DNA from: Candidatus Collinsella stercoripullorum
GTDB taxonomy: Bacteria; Actinomycetota; Coriobacteriia; Coriobacteriales; Coriobacteriaceae
NCBI GenBank assembly: GCA_019117005.1
Contig: DXAO01000027.1
Span: 1-63,967, forward strand
Length of the DNA stretch: 63,967 nt
Reading direction: 5' to 3'
Shown here: positions 17,230-24,975 of the stretch, one piece after another
How the letters are laid out: each line of letters begins with the position of its first letter
Position numbering within the stretch: position 1 is the stretch's first letter
Notes under the pieces: model-generated
The model's input: the letters and a program-made list of their open reading frames with translations, nothing else
Told to the model about the DNA's origin: nothing
The model's database searches: none
Translations under genes and position numbers: made by a program

Positions 17230-17331
17230 ATGCTGACCGAACGGGAGTTCCGCGAGGCGGTCGAGCGCCATCGTGACACGGTGTTCCGCGTCGCGTTCGC
17301 CTACATGCGCAGCGCGGCCGATGCGAGAGGC
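17230..17331 (+). pseudogene. 5' remnant of an ECF sigma factor gene
   Basis: A strong ribosome-binding site (GGAGGGGAG) precedes ATG 17230, which encodes about 33 residues of a classical sigma-70 region 2 start (REFREAVERHRDTVFRVAFA then YMRSAADA). The homology ends abruptly there. The frame runs on into Pro/Ala/Arg-rich sequence with no region 2.3/2.4 or region 4, and two strong hairpins follow. I read this as a gene cut off by deletion. The alternative, a genuine micro-ORF with a sigma-like helix, is less likely. Confidence 0.65.
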
Positions 17332-17345
17332 GCCCGTGGGTTCGG

Positions 17346-17428
17346 GCCGCAGCCGGTGCCGCCGGGGCCGGCTGCGGCCGCGCCTCATGAAGCGGGCGCC
17401 GGGATGCCGCGCGAGCATCCCGGCGCCC
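17346..17428. repeat. Two perfect GC hairpins at the sigma-remnant break
   Basis: GCCGCAGCCGG (17346-17356) pairs with 17368-17378, and GGGCGCCGGGATGC (17394-17407) pairs with 17415-17428 around a 7-base loop. The second may end the minus-strand SDR transcript, although no T run follows. Confidence 0.6.
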
Positions 17429-17505
17429 GTCGCGCCAGGCCGGGGTTCCCGGGTCGCCCCGATACCCGTTTCCGCGTCCCGGGGGGAGGACGGGGCGCGC
17501 CCCGG

Positions 17506-18246
17506 CTACACCGTCATGCCCCCGTCGACGTGGAGCACGTCGCCGGTCACGTACGCGGCGAGGTCGCTCGCCAGGAACACGAAGGCGTTGGCGACGTCCT
17601 CGGGCTGGCCCACGCGCTTCAGCGGGATCCCGTCGGCGATGGGCTTGATCATCTCCTCGGGCAGCGCCGCGACCATGTCGGTCGCGGTGACTCCCGGCGC
17701 CACGGCGTTCACGCGGATGCCGCGCGGCCCGAGCTCGCGGGCGAGCGAGACGGTGATGCCGTTCACGGCGAACTTGGACATGGGGTAACCCACGCCCGAG
17801 GGCTGCCCCATCTTGCTCACCATCGAGCTCGTGTTGATGATGACGCCGCCCGCCCCGAGCACGCGCGAGGCCGCCTGGCAGCCGTTGAGCACGCTCTTGA
17901 CGTTGACGTCGATGATGCGGTCGAACTCGTCGGGCGTGTAGTCGCCCAGCGGGGTGGACTGCGAGATTCCCGCGTTGTTGACCACGATGTCGAGCCCGCC
18001 GAAGCGCTCGGACGCCTCGCGCATCGCGGCCTCCACCGCGGCCTCGTCGGTGAGGTCGGGGAAGAGGCCCATCACCGGGGCGTCGGGGTGCTCGGCGAGG
18101 ATCCCCTCGACGGCCTTTTGGGCCGTCTCCGGGCGGCTGCCGCACAGCGCGACGTTCGCCCCCTCCTCGAGGAAGCGCTTGACGATGGCCAGCCCGATGC
18201 CGCGCGATCCGCCGGTCACGATCGCGGTCTTGCCTTTGAGCAGCAT
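17506..18246 (-). CDS. Short-chain dehydrogenase/reductase (FabG-like)
   Basis: The 246-residue classical SDR shows the NAD(P) motif TGGSRGIGLA (residues 11-20), NNAGIS (about 91), the catalytic Ser in NTSSM (about 141), YPMSK (about 155-159) and the terminal VDGG. An Arg after the glycine loop (GSRPE) suggests NADPH preference. GGAGGTCATC precedes the ATG. It stands alone, outside any fatty-acid cluster, so it could be a 3-ketoacyl reductase or a hydroxysteroid/sugar-alcohol dehydrogenase; the substrate cannot be read from sequence. Confidence 0.92.
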   Translation of the reverse strand: MLLKGKTAIVTGGSRGIGLAIVKRFLEEGANVALCGSRPETAQKAVEGILAEHPDAPVMGLFPDLTDEAAVEAAMREASERFGGLDIVVNNAGISQSTPLGDYTPDEFDRIIDVNVKSVLNGCQAASRVLGAGGVIINTSSMVSKMGQPSGVGYPMSKFAVNGITVSLARELGPRGIRVNAVAPGVTATDMVAALPEEMIKPIADGIPLKRVGQPEDVANAFVFLASDLAAYVTGDVLHVDGGMTV

Positions 18247-18526
18247 GATGACCTCCTGGTTGCTCGGGGTCCGCGGGCGCGGGCCGCCCCATGGCGTCGC
18301 CCGCGCGCCGCGCGTCGGTAGATGCGTGGATTCTCCTACCCGTTCGCATCCCGGAGTTGCGAAACCGACGCCCTCCGGCCGCGAACGGTCGCACGCCATC
18401 CGGGCGAGCGGTCCGGGGTTCCGCCGCGCCCGCGCCCGGCGCCGCTCCTCCATGGCGCCGACACGCGCTGCGGCGCCCGCTCTGGTATCGTGGACCGCAT
18501 CCGAAGGACCGAGGAGGGGACGACCC

Positions 18527-19333
18527 ATGGAGGAGCAGGAGCTGGACGCCGCGCAGGCGGCGGGCCACACCGACAACGGACGCATCGGCTTCGAGGGCCT
18601 GCCGAACACGCGCGACCTGGGCGGGCTCCCCGCGGCGGACGGCCGCAGGATCGTCTTCCGCCGCCTCCTGCGCTCGGGGCAGCTCGCATCCGCCACGCCT
18701 GCCGACCTCGCCCGGCTGGGCGGCGAGTACGGTCTGCGGCTCGTCGTCGACCTGCGCACCGATGAGGAGTGCGCCGAGAAGCCCGACCCCATGGGGGAGC
18801 TGCCGGGCGCCCGCCTCGTCCGCCTGCCGGTCTTCCACGGCCCGGCATCCGGCGTGTCGCGCAGCATGCAGGATATGGAACGCGTCGCTCGCCAGATGAT
18901 GCAGGGCGAGGTCGAGCCCGCCCAGCTGTTCGTCACGCTCTACCCGCACCTGGTCCTCGACGACGACGGGATCGCCGCGTACTCCGCCTTCTTCCGGGAG
19001 ATCCTCGACGAGCGCGAGGGCTCGGTGCTCTGGCACTGCTCCGCGGGCAAGGACCGCTGCGGCATGGCGAGCGTGCTGCTCGAGGCGGCCCTCGGCGTGC
19101 CGGAGCCCGTGATCGAGGCGGACTACCTGGCCACCAACCGCTTCTACGGGATCGACCCGTCCGCCGAGGGAGCGGACCCCATGGACGTCCTGAACGGGGT
19201 CGACCTGCGCTTCCTGCACGCCGCGACCGCCGCGATCGAGGGGGCCTACGGCGGGATCGGGGCCTACCTCTCCGAGGCGCTCGGCGTCGATGGCGACGCC
19301 GTGGCGGAGCTGCGCGCCCGCTACCTCGTCTGA
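18527..19333 (+). CDS. Tyrosine-protein phosphatase (IphP/LMW-unrelated CX5R family)
   Basis: The 268-residue protein has NTRDLGGLPAADGR (about residues 26-39) and the P-loop HCSAGKDRCG (about 172-181) giving the CX5R catalytic motif. This is the Y_phosphatase3/IphP group, acting on phosphotyrosine or phosphoinositides. ATG 18527 is chosen because GAGGAGGGG lies 8 bases upstream; TATCGT at 18486-18491 with TGG before it could be the -10. No signal peptide, so it is predicted cytoplasmic unless exported by another route. Confidence 0.9.
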   Translation: MEEQELDAAQAAGHTDNGRIGFEGLPNTRDLGGLPAADGRRIVFRRLLRSGQLASATPADLARLGGEYGLRLVVDLRTDEECAEKPDPMGELPGARLVRLPVFHGPASGVSRSMQDMERVARQMMQGEVEPAQLFVTLYPHLVLDDDGIAAYSAFFREILDEREGSVLWHCSAGKDRCGMASVLLEAALGVPEPVIEADYLATNRFYGIDPSAEGADPMDVLNGVDLRFLHAATAAIEGAYGGIGAYLSEALGVDGDAVAELRARYLV

Positions 19334-19374
19334 TCAGCCCCGCGCCGCCGTGCGCTCGACGCCCGTCGCGTCCG

Positions 19375-20457
19375 CTACGGGCGGCATCTGCCGCACGGCC
19401 GGTACCCCTGCGCGATCAGCTCGTCGCGCGCGGCGGTCACGTCGCGGCGGTTGCGCGGGGCGATGTCTTCCGCCGACGGGCACGAGGGGTCGTGGAAGCG
19501 GCGGGTGTTCTCGTTGAGCACGTAGGCGCGTTCGGTCGCCTCCGAGGCCCCCGCGCCACCGGTTGCGCCGCCGCCCGTCTCGCCCGCGGGCCCCGCTCCC
19601 TGTGCCCGCGCCCCCTCATCCGCCGCCGCGGCGCTGTCGCCGGTCGCGTAGTCGATCTCGATGCCCGGTTGCACGTTGGGGCACCAGGACGCGATCGAGA
19701 TCGCGTCCCCGCCGTCCTCGAGCGAGACCGCCTCCAGCAGCACGCCGCGGCATACGAGCTCGTCGGCCGCGAAGGCGGGGGTCGCCCGGTAGAGCACGTG
19801 GTTGCCTGTGCCCCGCACGTAGTCGGCGACGGCGTCCTCGACGGGGAGCATCTCCTCGGCGTTCATCCACCGGGTGCCGGTGACGAGGTTCCCCTCGTTG
19901 GCGTTCTCGGCGGTGAGCTGCCAGCCGATGAGGTGGCAGCGGTTGTAGAGGTAGCGGCCCTCGACCAGGTCGTCGTAGCGCGCCGTCTGCCAACCGGACG
20001 GCTTCACCATGCCGATGGAGCCGCGCTCCTCTCCCTCCTCCGGCATGGTCTCGGGGCCGACGACGGCCGTCGCCGTGCCGCAGCGGCCGAGCTCGTCGAG
20101 CGGGGCGTATTCCTCGTAGCCGGGGTCGGCTCGCGCGGACGCGAGCTCATCCTCCGTGAACGACGGCCCCTCCGCCGCCTGCGCGGCGAGCCGCTCGGCC
20201 TCGGGCGAGCCCTCCGTCGCCTGAGCGGCGGGCGCGCCCGTCCCGGAGGAGCTCCCGGATATGTACGGGGATGACGCGATACGCTCGGAGCAGCCGCCGA
20301 GGGGCAGGGCGAGAAGGAGCGCCAGGGCGAGCGCCGCGAGCGCCGCCCGCAAGCCGAGGCGGGTCGCGCGCGCCGGCTGGGCCGTTTCCCCGGGGCCGCC
20401 CTCCCGGTCCGAGCCGAGGCCGTCCATCCGTGCATCCCATGCGTCGCGTGCGCCCAT
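19375..20457 (-). CDS. Lipoprotein DNA/RNA non-specific endonuclease with Ada-like Cys tail
   Basis: A long basic N-terminus precedes the hydrophobic segment ALAALALALLLALPLGGC, a lipobox. The nuclease domain (about residues 120-240) contains YNRCHLIGWQLTAENANEGN and NLVTGTRWMN, the metal-binding NUC-type core of competence-like DNA-entry nucleases. A Gly/Ala-rich linker leads to a C-terminal Cys motif (FHDPSCPSA...GYRPCGRCRP) resembling the Ada/MW zinc knuckle that often ends such nucleases. Predicted surface-anchored; roles could be nutrient DNA degradation or DNA uptake. Divergent from the PurF-like gene. Confidence 0.88.
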   Translation of the reverse strand: MGARDAWDARMDGLGSDREGGPGETAQPARATRLGLRAALAALALALLLALPLGGCSERIASSPYISGSSSGTGAPAAQATEGSPEAERLAAQAAEGPSFTEDELASARADPGYEEYAPLDELGRCGTATAVVGPETMPEEGEERGSIGMVKPSGWQTARYDDLVEGRYLYNRCHLIGWQLTAENANEGNLVTGTRWMNAEEMLPVEDAVADYVRGTGNHVLYRATPAFAADELVCRGVLLEAVSLEDGGDAISIASWCPNVQPGIEIDYATGDSAAAADEGARAQGAGPAGETGGGATGGAGASEATERAYVLNENTRRFHDPSCPSAEDIAPRNRRDVTAARDELIAQGYRPCGRCRP

Positions 20458-20592
20458 CCGCAGTCCCTTCCGTCCGTCCCAAGGGGGTCGGTTAATGCAA
20501 GCAGTATGCCATCAGCCTGCGCGGACCGGCGTTCCGCGCGCGTGCCGGTTGTGCGCTTCCTCATTCTCGCCATATGCGACCCCCGCGACCGA

Positions 20593-20598
20593 TATACT
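20593..20598 (+). promoter_or_regulatory. Candidate -10 of the PurF-like gene
   Basis: TATACT at 20593-20598, 37 bases before the ATG, in the divergent region; no good -35 was found. Confidence 0.4.
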
Positions 20599-20634
20599 GT
20601 GCTCGTTATCGGCAACTCGATGGGGGTTCACGGA

Positions 20635-22065
20635 ATGGGCGGTTTCTTCGGGGCGGTTTCCAAGCGCGACGTGGTGCTCGACGTCTTCTTCGGCGTCGAC
20701 TACCACTCGCATCTCGGTACGCGGCGCGCGGGCATGGTGATCTGCGAGGGGACGGGAGGGTTCCAGAAGGAGATCCACTCCATCGAGAACACGCCGTTCC
20801 GCTCGCGCTTCGACAAGGACCTCGAGCGCTTCCACGGGACGAGCGGCATCGGCTGCATCAGCGACACCGATCCCCAGCCCCTGCTCGTGCGCTCCCACCA
20901 CGGGACCTTCGCCATCACCACGGTCGGCGTCATCAACAACGCCGACGAGCTCATCGAGCGCTATTTCGAGCAGGGCGGCGCCCAGTTCATGGCGATGAGC
21001 TCCGGCGCGGTGAACCACACCGAGCTGGTGGCGGCCCTCATCAACCAGAAGGACGACCTGGTGGAGGGCATCCGCTTCGCGCAGGAGTCGGTCGTGGGCT
21101 CGCTCACCCTGCTCGTCATGACGGAGGACGGCGTGGTCTTCGCCGCGCGCGACCGCGCCGGGCGCCTGCCGGTGCTGATCGGCCGCGACGTCGAGGGCGC
21201 GGGCTACTGCATCTCGTTCGAGAGCTTCGTCTACCACAAGCTGGGCTACGAGGACGCCTACGAGCTCGGTCCCGGCGAGATCGTGCGGGTCGACGCCGAC
21301 GGCTACCGGAGCGTGTCCCCCGCGGGCGACGAGATGAAGATCTGCGCGTTCCTGTGGGTCTACTACGGCTACCCCAACTCCAACTACGAAGGCGTGAACG
21401 TCGAGGTCATGCGCTATCGCAACGGGCACGTCATGGCGCGCGACGAGGCGGCGGCGGGGACCCTGCCCGAGGTGGATTACGTCGCCGGCGTGCCCGATTC
21501 GGGCCTGCCGCACGCCATCGGCTACGCCAACGAGTGCGGCGCCACCTTCGCGCGCCCCTTCATCAAGTACACCCCCACCTGGTCGCGCTCCTTCATGCCC
21601 ACCAACCAGAGCGTGCGCGACCGCATCGCCGAGATGAAGCAGATCCCCGTGCCCGAGCTCATCCGCGGCAAGCGCCTGCTGTTCGTGGACGACTCCATCG
21701 TGCGCGGCACGCAGCTCGGCAAGACGGTCGACTTCCTGTACAGCGCGGGCGCGGCCGAGGTCCACATGCGCTCCGCCTGCCCGCCGATCATGTACAGCTG
21801 CAAGTACCTGTCGTTCTCGCGCGGGAAGTCCGACCAGGACCTCATCGCGCGCCGCGTCGTGCGCGAGCTGGAGGGCCCCGAGGGCGACAAGCATCTGGAC
21901 GAGTACGCGGACAGCTCGACCGAGCGCGGCAAGTGCATGCTGCGCCGCATCTGCGAGCAGCTCGGCTTCGACAGCCTGGGGTACCAGTCGCTGCCCGGCA
22001 TGCTCGAGGCCATCGGCATCGACCCGACGAAGGTGTGCACCTACTGCTGGGACGGCAGGGAGTAG
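20635..22065 (+). CDS. PurF-like amidophosphoribosyltransferase without the N-terminal Cys
   Basis: The 476-residue protein has the two PurF domains: an Ntn-type N-terminal half and a phosphoribosyltransferase C-terminal half with the PRPP loop LLFVDDSIVRGTQLGK (about residues 346-361). Ordinary PurF begins Met-Cys, the Cys being the glutaminase nucleophile; here the start is MGGFFGAVSK, so the nucleophile is missing. I recall similar MGGFFG proteins in other gut anaerobes, so it looks like a subfamily. It may use free ammonia or have another PRPP-dependent role. ATG 20635 is preferred to 20620 because it has GGGGG at a proper distance. PurL lies 13 kb away. Confidence 0.85.
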   Translation: MGGFFGAVSKRDVVLDVFFGVDYHSHLGTRRAGMVICEGTGGFQKEIHSIENTPFRSRFDKDLERFHGTSGIGCISDTDPQPLLVRSHHGTFAITTVGVINNADELIERYFEQGGAQFMAMSSGAVNHTELVAALINQKDDLVEGIRFAQESVVGSLTLLVMTEDGVVFAARDRAGRLPVLIGRDVEGAGYCISFESFVYHKLGYEDAYELGPGEIVRVDADGYRSVSPAGDEMKICAFLWVYYGYPNSNYEGVNVEVMRYRNGHVMARDEAAAGTLPEVDYVAGVPDSGLPHAIGYANECGATFARPFIKYTPTWSRSFMPTNQSVRDRIAEMKQIPVPELIRGKRLLFVDDSIVRGTQLGKTVDFLYSAGAAEVHMRSACPPIMYSCKYLSFSRGKSDQDLIARRVVRELEGPEGDKHLDEYADSSTERGKCMLRRICEQLGFDSLGYQSLPGMLEAIGIDPTKVCTYCWDGRE

Positions 22066-22070
22066 CCGAC

Positions 22071-22200
22071 GGGTTGACTGGGGACGGGTTCGTTCCAACC
22101 CATGGCGCCCCGCCCGCCGCGGGGCGCGCGGGGTGCGGCCCCGGGTTGACTGGGGACGGGTTCGTTCAAACCCATGGCGCCCCGCCCGCCGCGGGGCGCG
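22071..22200. repeat. Tandem 58-bp repeat after the PurF-like gene
   Basis: Two copies (22071-22128 and 22143-22200, 72-bp period, one mismatch) each hold GGGGACGGGTTCGTT, a small GGGTT...AACCC hairpin and a 9-bp GC hairpin (GCGCCCCGC/GCGGGGCGC). They fill the gap between the convergent PurF-like and trmL genes and may serve as a two-way terminator. The GGGGACGGG core links them to the other REP-like elements of the window. Confidence 0.85.
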
Positions 22201-22204
22201 GCCC

Positions 22205-22828
22205 CTAGGCCTCCATGCCGGGGAAACCGGTCTGGCGCAGCGCCTCGTAGAGCACCACGGCGGCGGCGTTGGAGAGGTTGAGCGCGCTGATGCGGTACCC
22301 GTCCGGGTCGATGAAGTTGCCGCAGATGTCCTGGGCGCGCAGGGGCGAGGCCCCCGCATCCCGGTCGGCGGCCTCGGGATGGAGCCCGCGCTCGCGCGCC
22401 TCCCATGACTCGGCGTTCCCGAGCGATGCGGCGTCGGGCAGCATGGGGATGCGCTCGCAGCGGGAGGGGAGGGCGGCGAGCAGCTCCTCGGGAAGCCCCG
22501 AGCTCTCCTTCCCGAACACCAGGAAGTCCCCGTCGCGGTAGGTCGACTCGGCGTAGGTCCGCCGGGCCTTCTTGGTGAGCAGGTGCAGGCGCCGGCGCCC
22601 CTGCGGCCCGGCGAGGCCGCATCGGTCGATGAAATCGTCCCAGTCCCGGTAGACGGAGACGTCGAGGCTGTCCCAGTATCCCAGCCCCGCCCGATGGAGC
22701 ATGCGCTCGTCGAGCGAGAACCCGAGCGGCCCGACGAGGTGCAGACGACTCCCCGTCACCACGCAGGTTCTGCCGATGTTGCCGGTGTTGGCGGGTATCT
22801 CCGGTTCGTGCAGCACGATGTTGAGCAT
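22205..22828 (-). CDS. trmL: tRNA (cytidine/uridine-34 2'-O)-methyltransferase, SPOUT family
   Basis: The 207-residue protein has the TrmL/SpoU pattern: NIVLHEPEIPANTGNIGRTC at the N-terminus, LVFGKESSGLPEEL (about residues 97-110) and ISALNLSNAAAVVLYEALRQ at the trefoil-knot SAM site. It methylates the wobble ribose of tRNA-Leu isoacceptors, one of which is encoded in this window. ATG 22828 is chosen because AAGGAGA precedes it, while the ATG 15 bases upstream has no RBS. An insertion of about 30 residues (around 130-160) makes it longer than E. coli TrmL (about 157). Confidence 0.92.
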   Translation of the reverse strand: MLNIVLHEPEIPANTGNIGRTCVVTGSRLHLVGPLGFSLDERMLHRAGLGYWDSLDVSVYRDWDDFIDRCGLAGPQGRRRLHLLTKKARRTYAESTYRDGDFLVFGKESSGLPEELLAALPSRCERIPMLPDAASLGNAESWEARERGLHPEAADRDAGASPLRAQDICGNFIDPDGYRISALNLSNAAAVVLYEALRQTGFPGMEA

Positions 22829-22920
22829 GGTTCTCCTTGCCATCGGGGGGCGTTCCCGGGTGCCGGGCGCCTGTCCATTGTGCCATGCGGCGCCCGGGGT
22901 CGGCACGATATCCCGCGCGC

Positions 22921-22929
22921 TGCTATCAT
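22921..22929 (+). promoter_or_regulatory. Candidate extended -10 before deformylase-like gene B
   Basis: TGC followed by TATCAT (22924-22929). The same extended -10 occurs before infC. Confidence 0.45.
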
Positions 22930-23006
22930 GTGGTGCCGATGCGCGCGACCCGCCCCGCCGCGGGCGCGCCCGCGCATACCGCCGACGATTCCGAAAGGAC
23001 GCAACG

Positions 23007-23426
23007 ATGATCAAAGAGCTCGTGCACGACGACGCCATCCTCTCCCAGCCCTGCGAGCCCGCCACCGCCGAGGACGCCCCCCTCGCCCAGGACCTTCTGG
23101 ACACCATGGAGGCGACGGAGGACGCCGCGTGCCTGGCGGCCAACCAGATCGGCGCGGCCAAGGCGCTCGTGGTGTTCGCGGACGACGAGGGCCGGACCCA
23201 CGTCATGTACAACCCCAAGCTGCTGCTCGGCCTCGGCGCCTACAAGTGCACCGAGCGCTGCCTCTCGTATGACGACGACGTCAAGGTGACCCGCTTCGCC
23301 AAGGCCAAGGTGAGCTTCGAGGAGCTGGTCGACGGCGAGCTCAAGCCCCGCCGCCGCGATTTCACCGGCTGGGTCGCCCAGATGGTCCAGCACATGATCG
23401 ACCACTGCAACGGCAAGCTGGTCTAG
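23007..23426 (+). CDS. Peptide-deformylase-like protein B (catalytic Glu replaced by Met)
   Basis: The 139-residue protein keeps the motif I Gln (CLAANQIG, residues 42-49). Motif II reads ERCLS (83-87; Gly changed to Arg, Cys85 kept). Motif III reads QHMIDH (128-133): the two His ligands remain, but the general-base Glu is Met130. A deformylase lacking this Glu is expected to be inactive, so this is probably a pseudo-enzyme, or binds a formyl-peptide or metal without turnover. Overall layout (MIKELVHDDAILSQ, DLLDTMEA) parallels paralogue A at 8847. AAAGGA lies 6 bases upstream of the ATG. Monocistronic. Confidence 0.85.
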   Translation: MIKELVHDDAILSQPCEPATAEDAPLAQDLLDTMEATEDAACLAANQIGAAKALVVFADDEGRTHVMYNPKLLLGLGAYKCTERCLSYDDDVKVTRFAKAKVSFEELVDGELKPRRRDFTGWVAQMVQHMIDHCNGKLV

Positions 23427-23572
23427 GAGTGCGCCCCGCACCCCGGGGCCCGCGGCGCCGCATCCCCGTACCCGGGCGGCCGCCGCGGCCGGGTCCCTCC
23501 GGGCATCGTCCGTGAACCGGTGCGCCCCCCCCGTGCGGCGGATCTCCCGCGGGGGCGCAGGCGTTCCTCCAG

Positions 23573-24295
23573 CTACCCCAGGCCCGCGAGCGCCCAGGCG
23601 ACGGCGACGACCACCGCGGGCAGCATGTTGGCCGTTTTGAAGGTGCCCTTCCAGATCAGGTTCACGCCCACGCAGAAGATGAGCATGGACCCCACGATGG
23701 AGAGGTTCGCGAGCGCGGCCTCGGTCATGAGGGGTCCCAGGGGCTGGGCGAGCAGGGTGATCGAACCCTGGATCACGGCGACGGGCAGGGCCGAGAACAG
23801 GCAGCCGCGGCCGAGCGACGCGCTCATCACGCACACGATCACGGCGTCGAGCGCCCCCTTGAGGGCGAGGACCGACCAGTCGCCCGCGATGCCGTCCTGA
23901 ATGGACCCCACGATCGCCATGGCGCCGATGCTCACGGTGAGCGAGGCCGACACGAACCCGTTCACGAACCCCGCGTCGCCCTCGCTGCCCGTGGCGCGGC
24001 GCAGCCATGCTCCCAGCTGCTCGAATCGCGCGTCGAGATCGATCAGCTCGCCCGCCGCGGACCCGAGCGCGAAGGACACGACCATCATCGCCGTCCCGCC
24101 GCTCACGAGGCGTCCGCCATCCACCGCAAGCATCTGCTCGAGCGCGCCGGAGAGCCCCACGAACAGCACGCAGAGGCCCGTCGCCTTCATGAGGGCGTCC
24201 TGCACCCGGGGGACCAGAAACCGCCCGCCCGCCAGGCCGACGGCGCCGCCCGCCAGGATGCAGGCGACGTTGATGAGCGTTCCCAAGCCGATCAT
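23573..24295 (-). CDS. DUF554 family membrane protein
   Basis: The 240-residue protein has six or seven hydrophobic segments and the DUF554 pattern: MIGLGTLINVACILAGGAVG at the N-terminus, a GFVSASLTVSIGAMAIVGS segment (about residues 114-132), GALDAVIVCVMSASLG and IFCVGVNLI near the end. These are predicted transporters or channels of unknown substrate. ATG 24295 begins directly at the first membrane segment with AGGT upstream. Confidence 0.9.
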   Translation of the reverse strand: MIGLGTLINVACILAGGAVGLAGGRFLVPRVQDALMKATGLCVLFVGLSGALEQMLAVDGGRLVSGGTAMMVVSFALGSAAGELIDLDARFEQLGAWLRRATGSEGDAGFVNGFVSASLTVSIGAMAIVGSIQDGIAGDWSVLALKGALDAVIVCVMSASLGRGCLFSALPVAVIQGSITLLAQPLGPLMTEAALANLSIVGSMLIFCVGVNLIWKGTFKTANMLPAVVVAVAWALAGLG

Positions 24296-24377
24296 GCGCA
24301 CCTCGCCGCGGTCCTCCCGCGCCCGCGCGCGGGGATTCCTCTCTTGCCGTATGCATCCTAGCAAATCCCGCGCCGGG

Positions 24378-24701
24378 CTACCCGTCCCATCGCGCGCGCC
24401 CCGCGCCGCCGTCCTGCTCGCCGTGCCGTACGGTCCCTGCGCCGCGGGCCGCGGCCGTCGCGCCGTGCCGCGCGGCGATGCCCCCGTGTGCGAGCAGGTC
24501 GGCGACCGCCTGCGCGACATCGCGCCCGCCGCCCGCCCCCGCACGACGGAGCGCCCGCTTCGCCGCGGCGGGGTGGGCGAGCTGGTCGCGGGTGAGCTCG
24601 ACCACCGTCAGCCCCGGGAAGGCCTCCCGGTCGACGGGGGCCGAGCACGGATCGTCCACGATGTCGAGCGCGAGGGCGCGCTGCGGCCAGTACAGGGCCA
24701 T
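24378..24701 (-). CDS. Hypothetical protein, 107 residues
   Basis: GGAGGACCC directly precedes ATG 24701, a strong start. The first 45 residues (MALYWPQRALALDIVDD, DREAFPGLTVVELTRDQL) look like a folded alpha/beta start, vaguely like restriction-endonuclease-type small proteins. The rest is Ala/Gly/Arg-rich low-complexity sequence that may be decayed. I do not recognise it. Confidence 0.45.
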   Translation of the reverse strand: MALYWPQRALALDIVDDPCSAPVDREAFPGLTVVELTRDQLAHPAAAKRALRRAGAGGGRDVAQAVADLLAHGGIAARHGATAAARGAGTVRHGEQDGGAGRARWDG

Positions 24702-24919
24702 GGGTCCTCCTTCCGCACGTGCCGCGGCGCCTCGTCCGCGGCGGGACCGCCCATGCTAGCGCGGGCGGTCCCGCGTCCGTCCCGCAGGTCCTTACCGCCA
24801 TCCGACAGCCGCAGCTCAGGAGGGCGGAAGATCATCCGGAGCCGTTTTCGCGCCCCGCCGCGCCCGTTCACACGCCCGTCATAATCGCCGATCGCGCCCG
24901 CCGCGACCTCGCCATCCCC

Positions 24920-24925
24920 TATAGT
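24920..24925 (+). promoter_or_regulatory. Candidate -10 of the lactate dehydrogenase/Etf operon
   Basis: TATAGT (24920-24925) is followed by a CTTTA...TAAAG hairpin-like stretch (about 24940-24955) between it and the first ATG; no clear -35. Confidence 0.4.
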
Positions 24926-24975
24926 GGGTACCGCTGTCGCTTTATCACGCTAAAGAGATACCGGAGAGGTCACCT

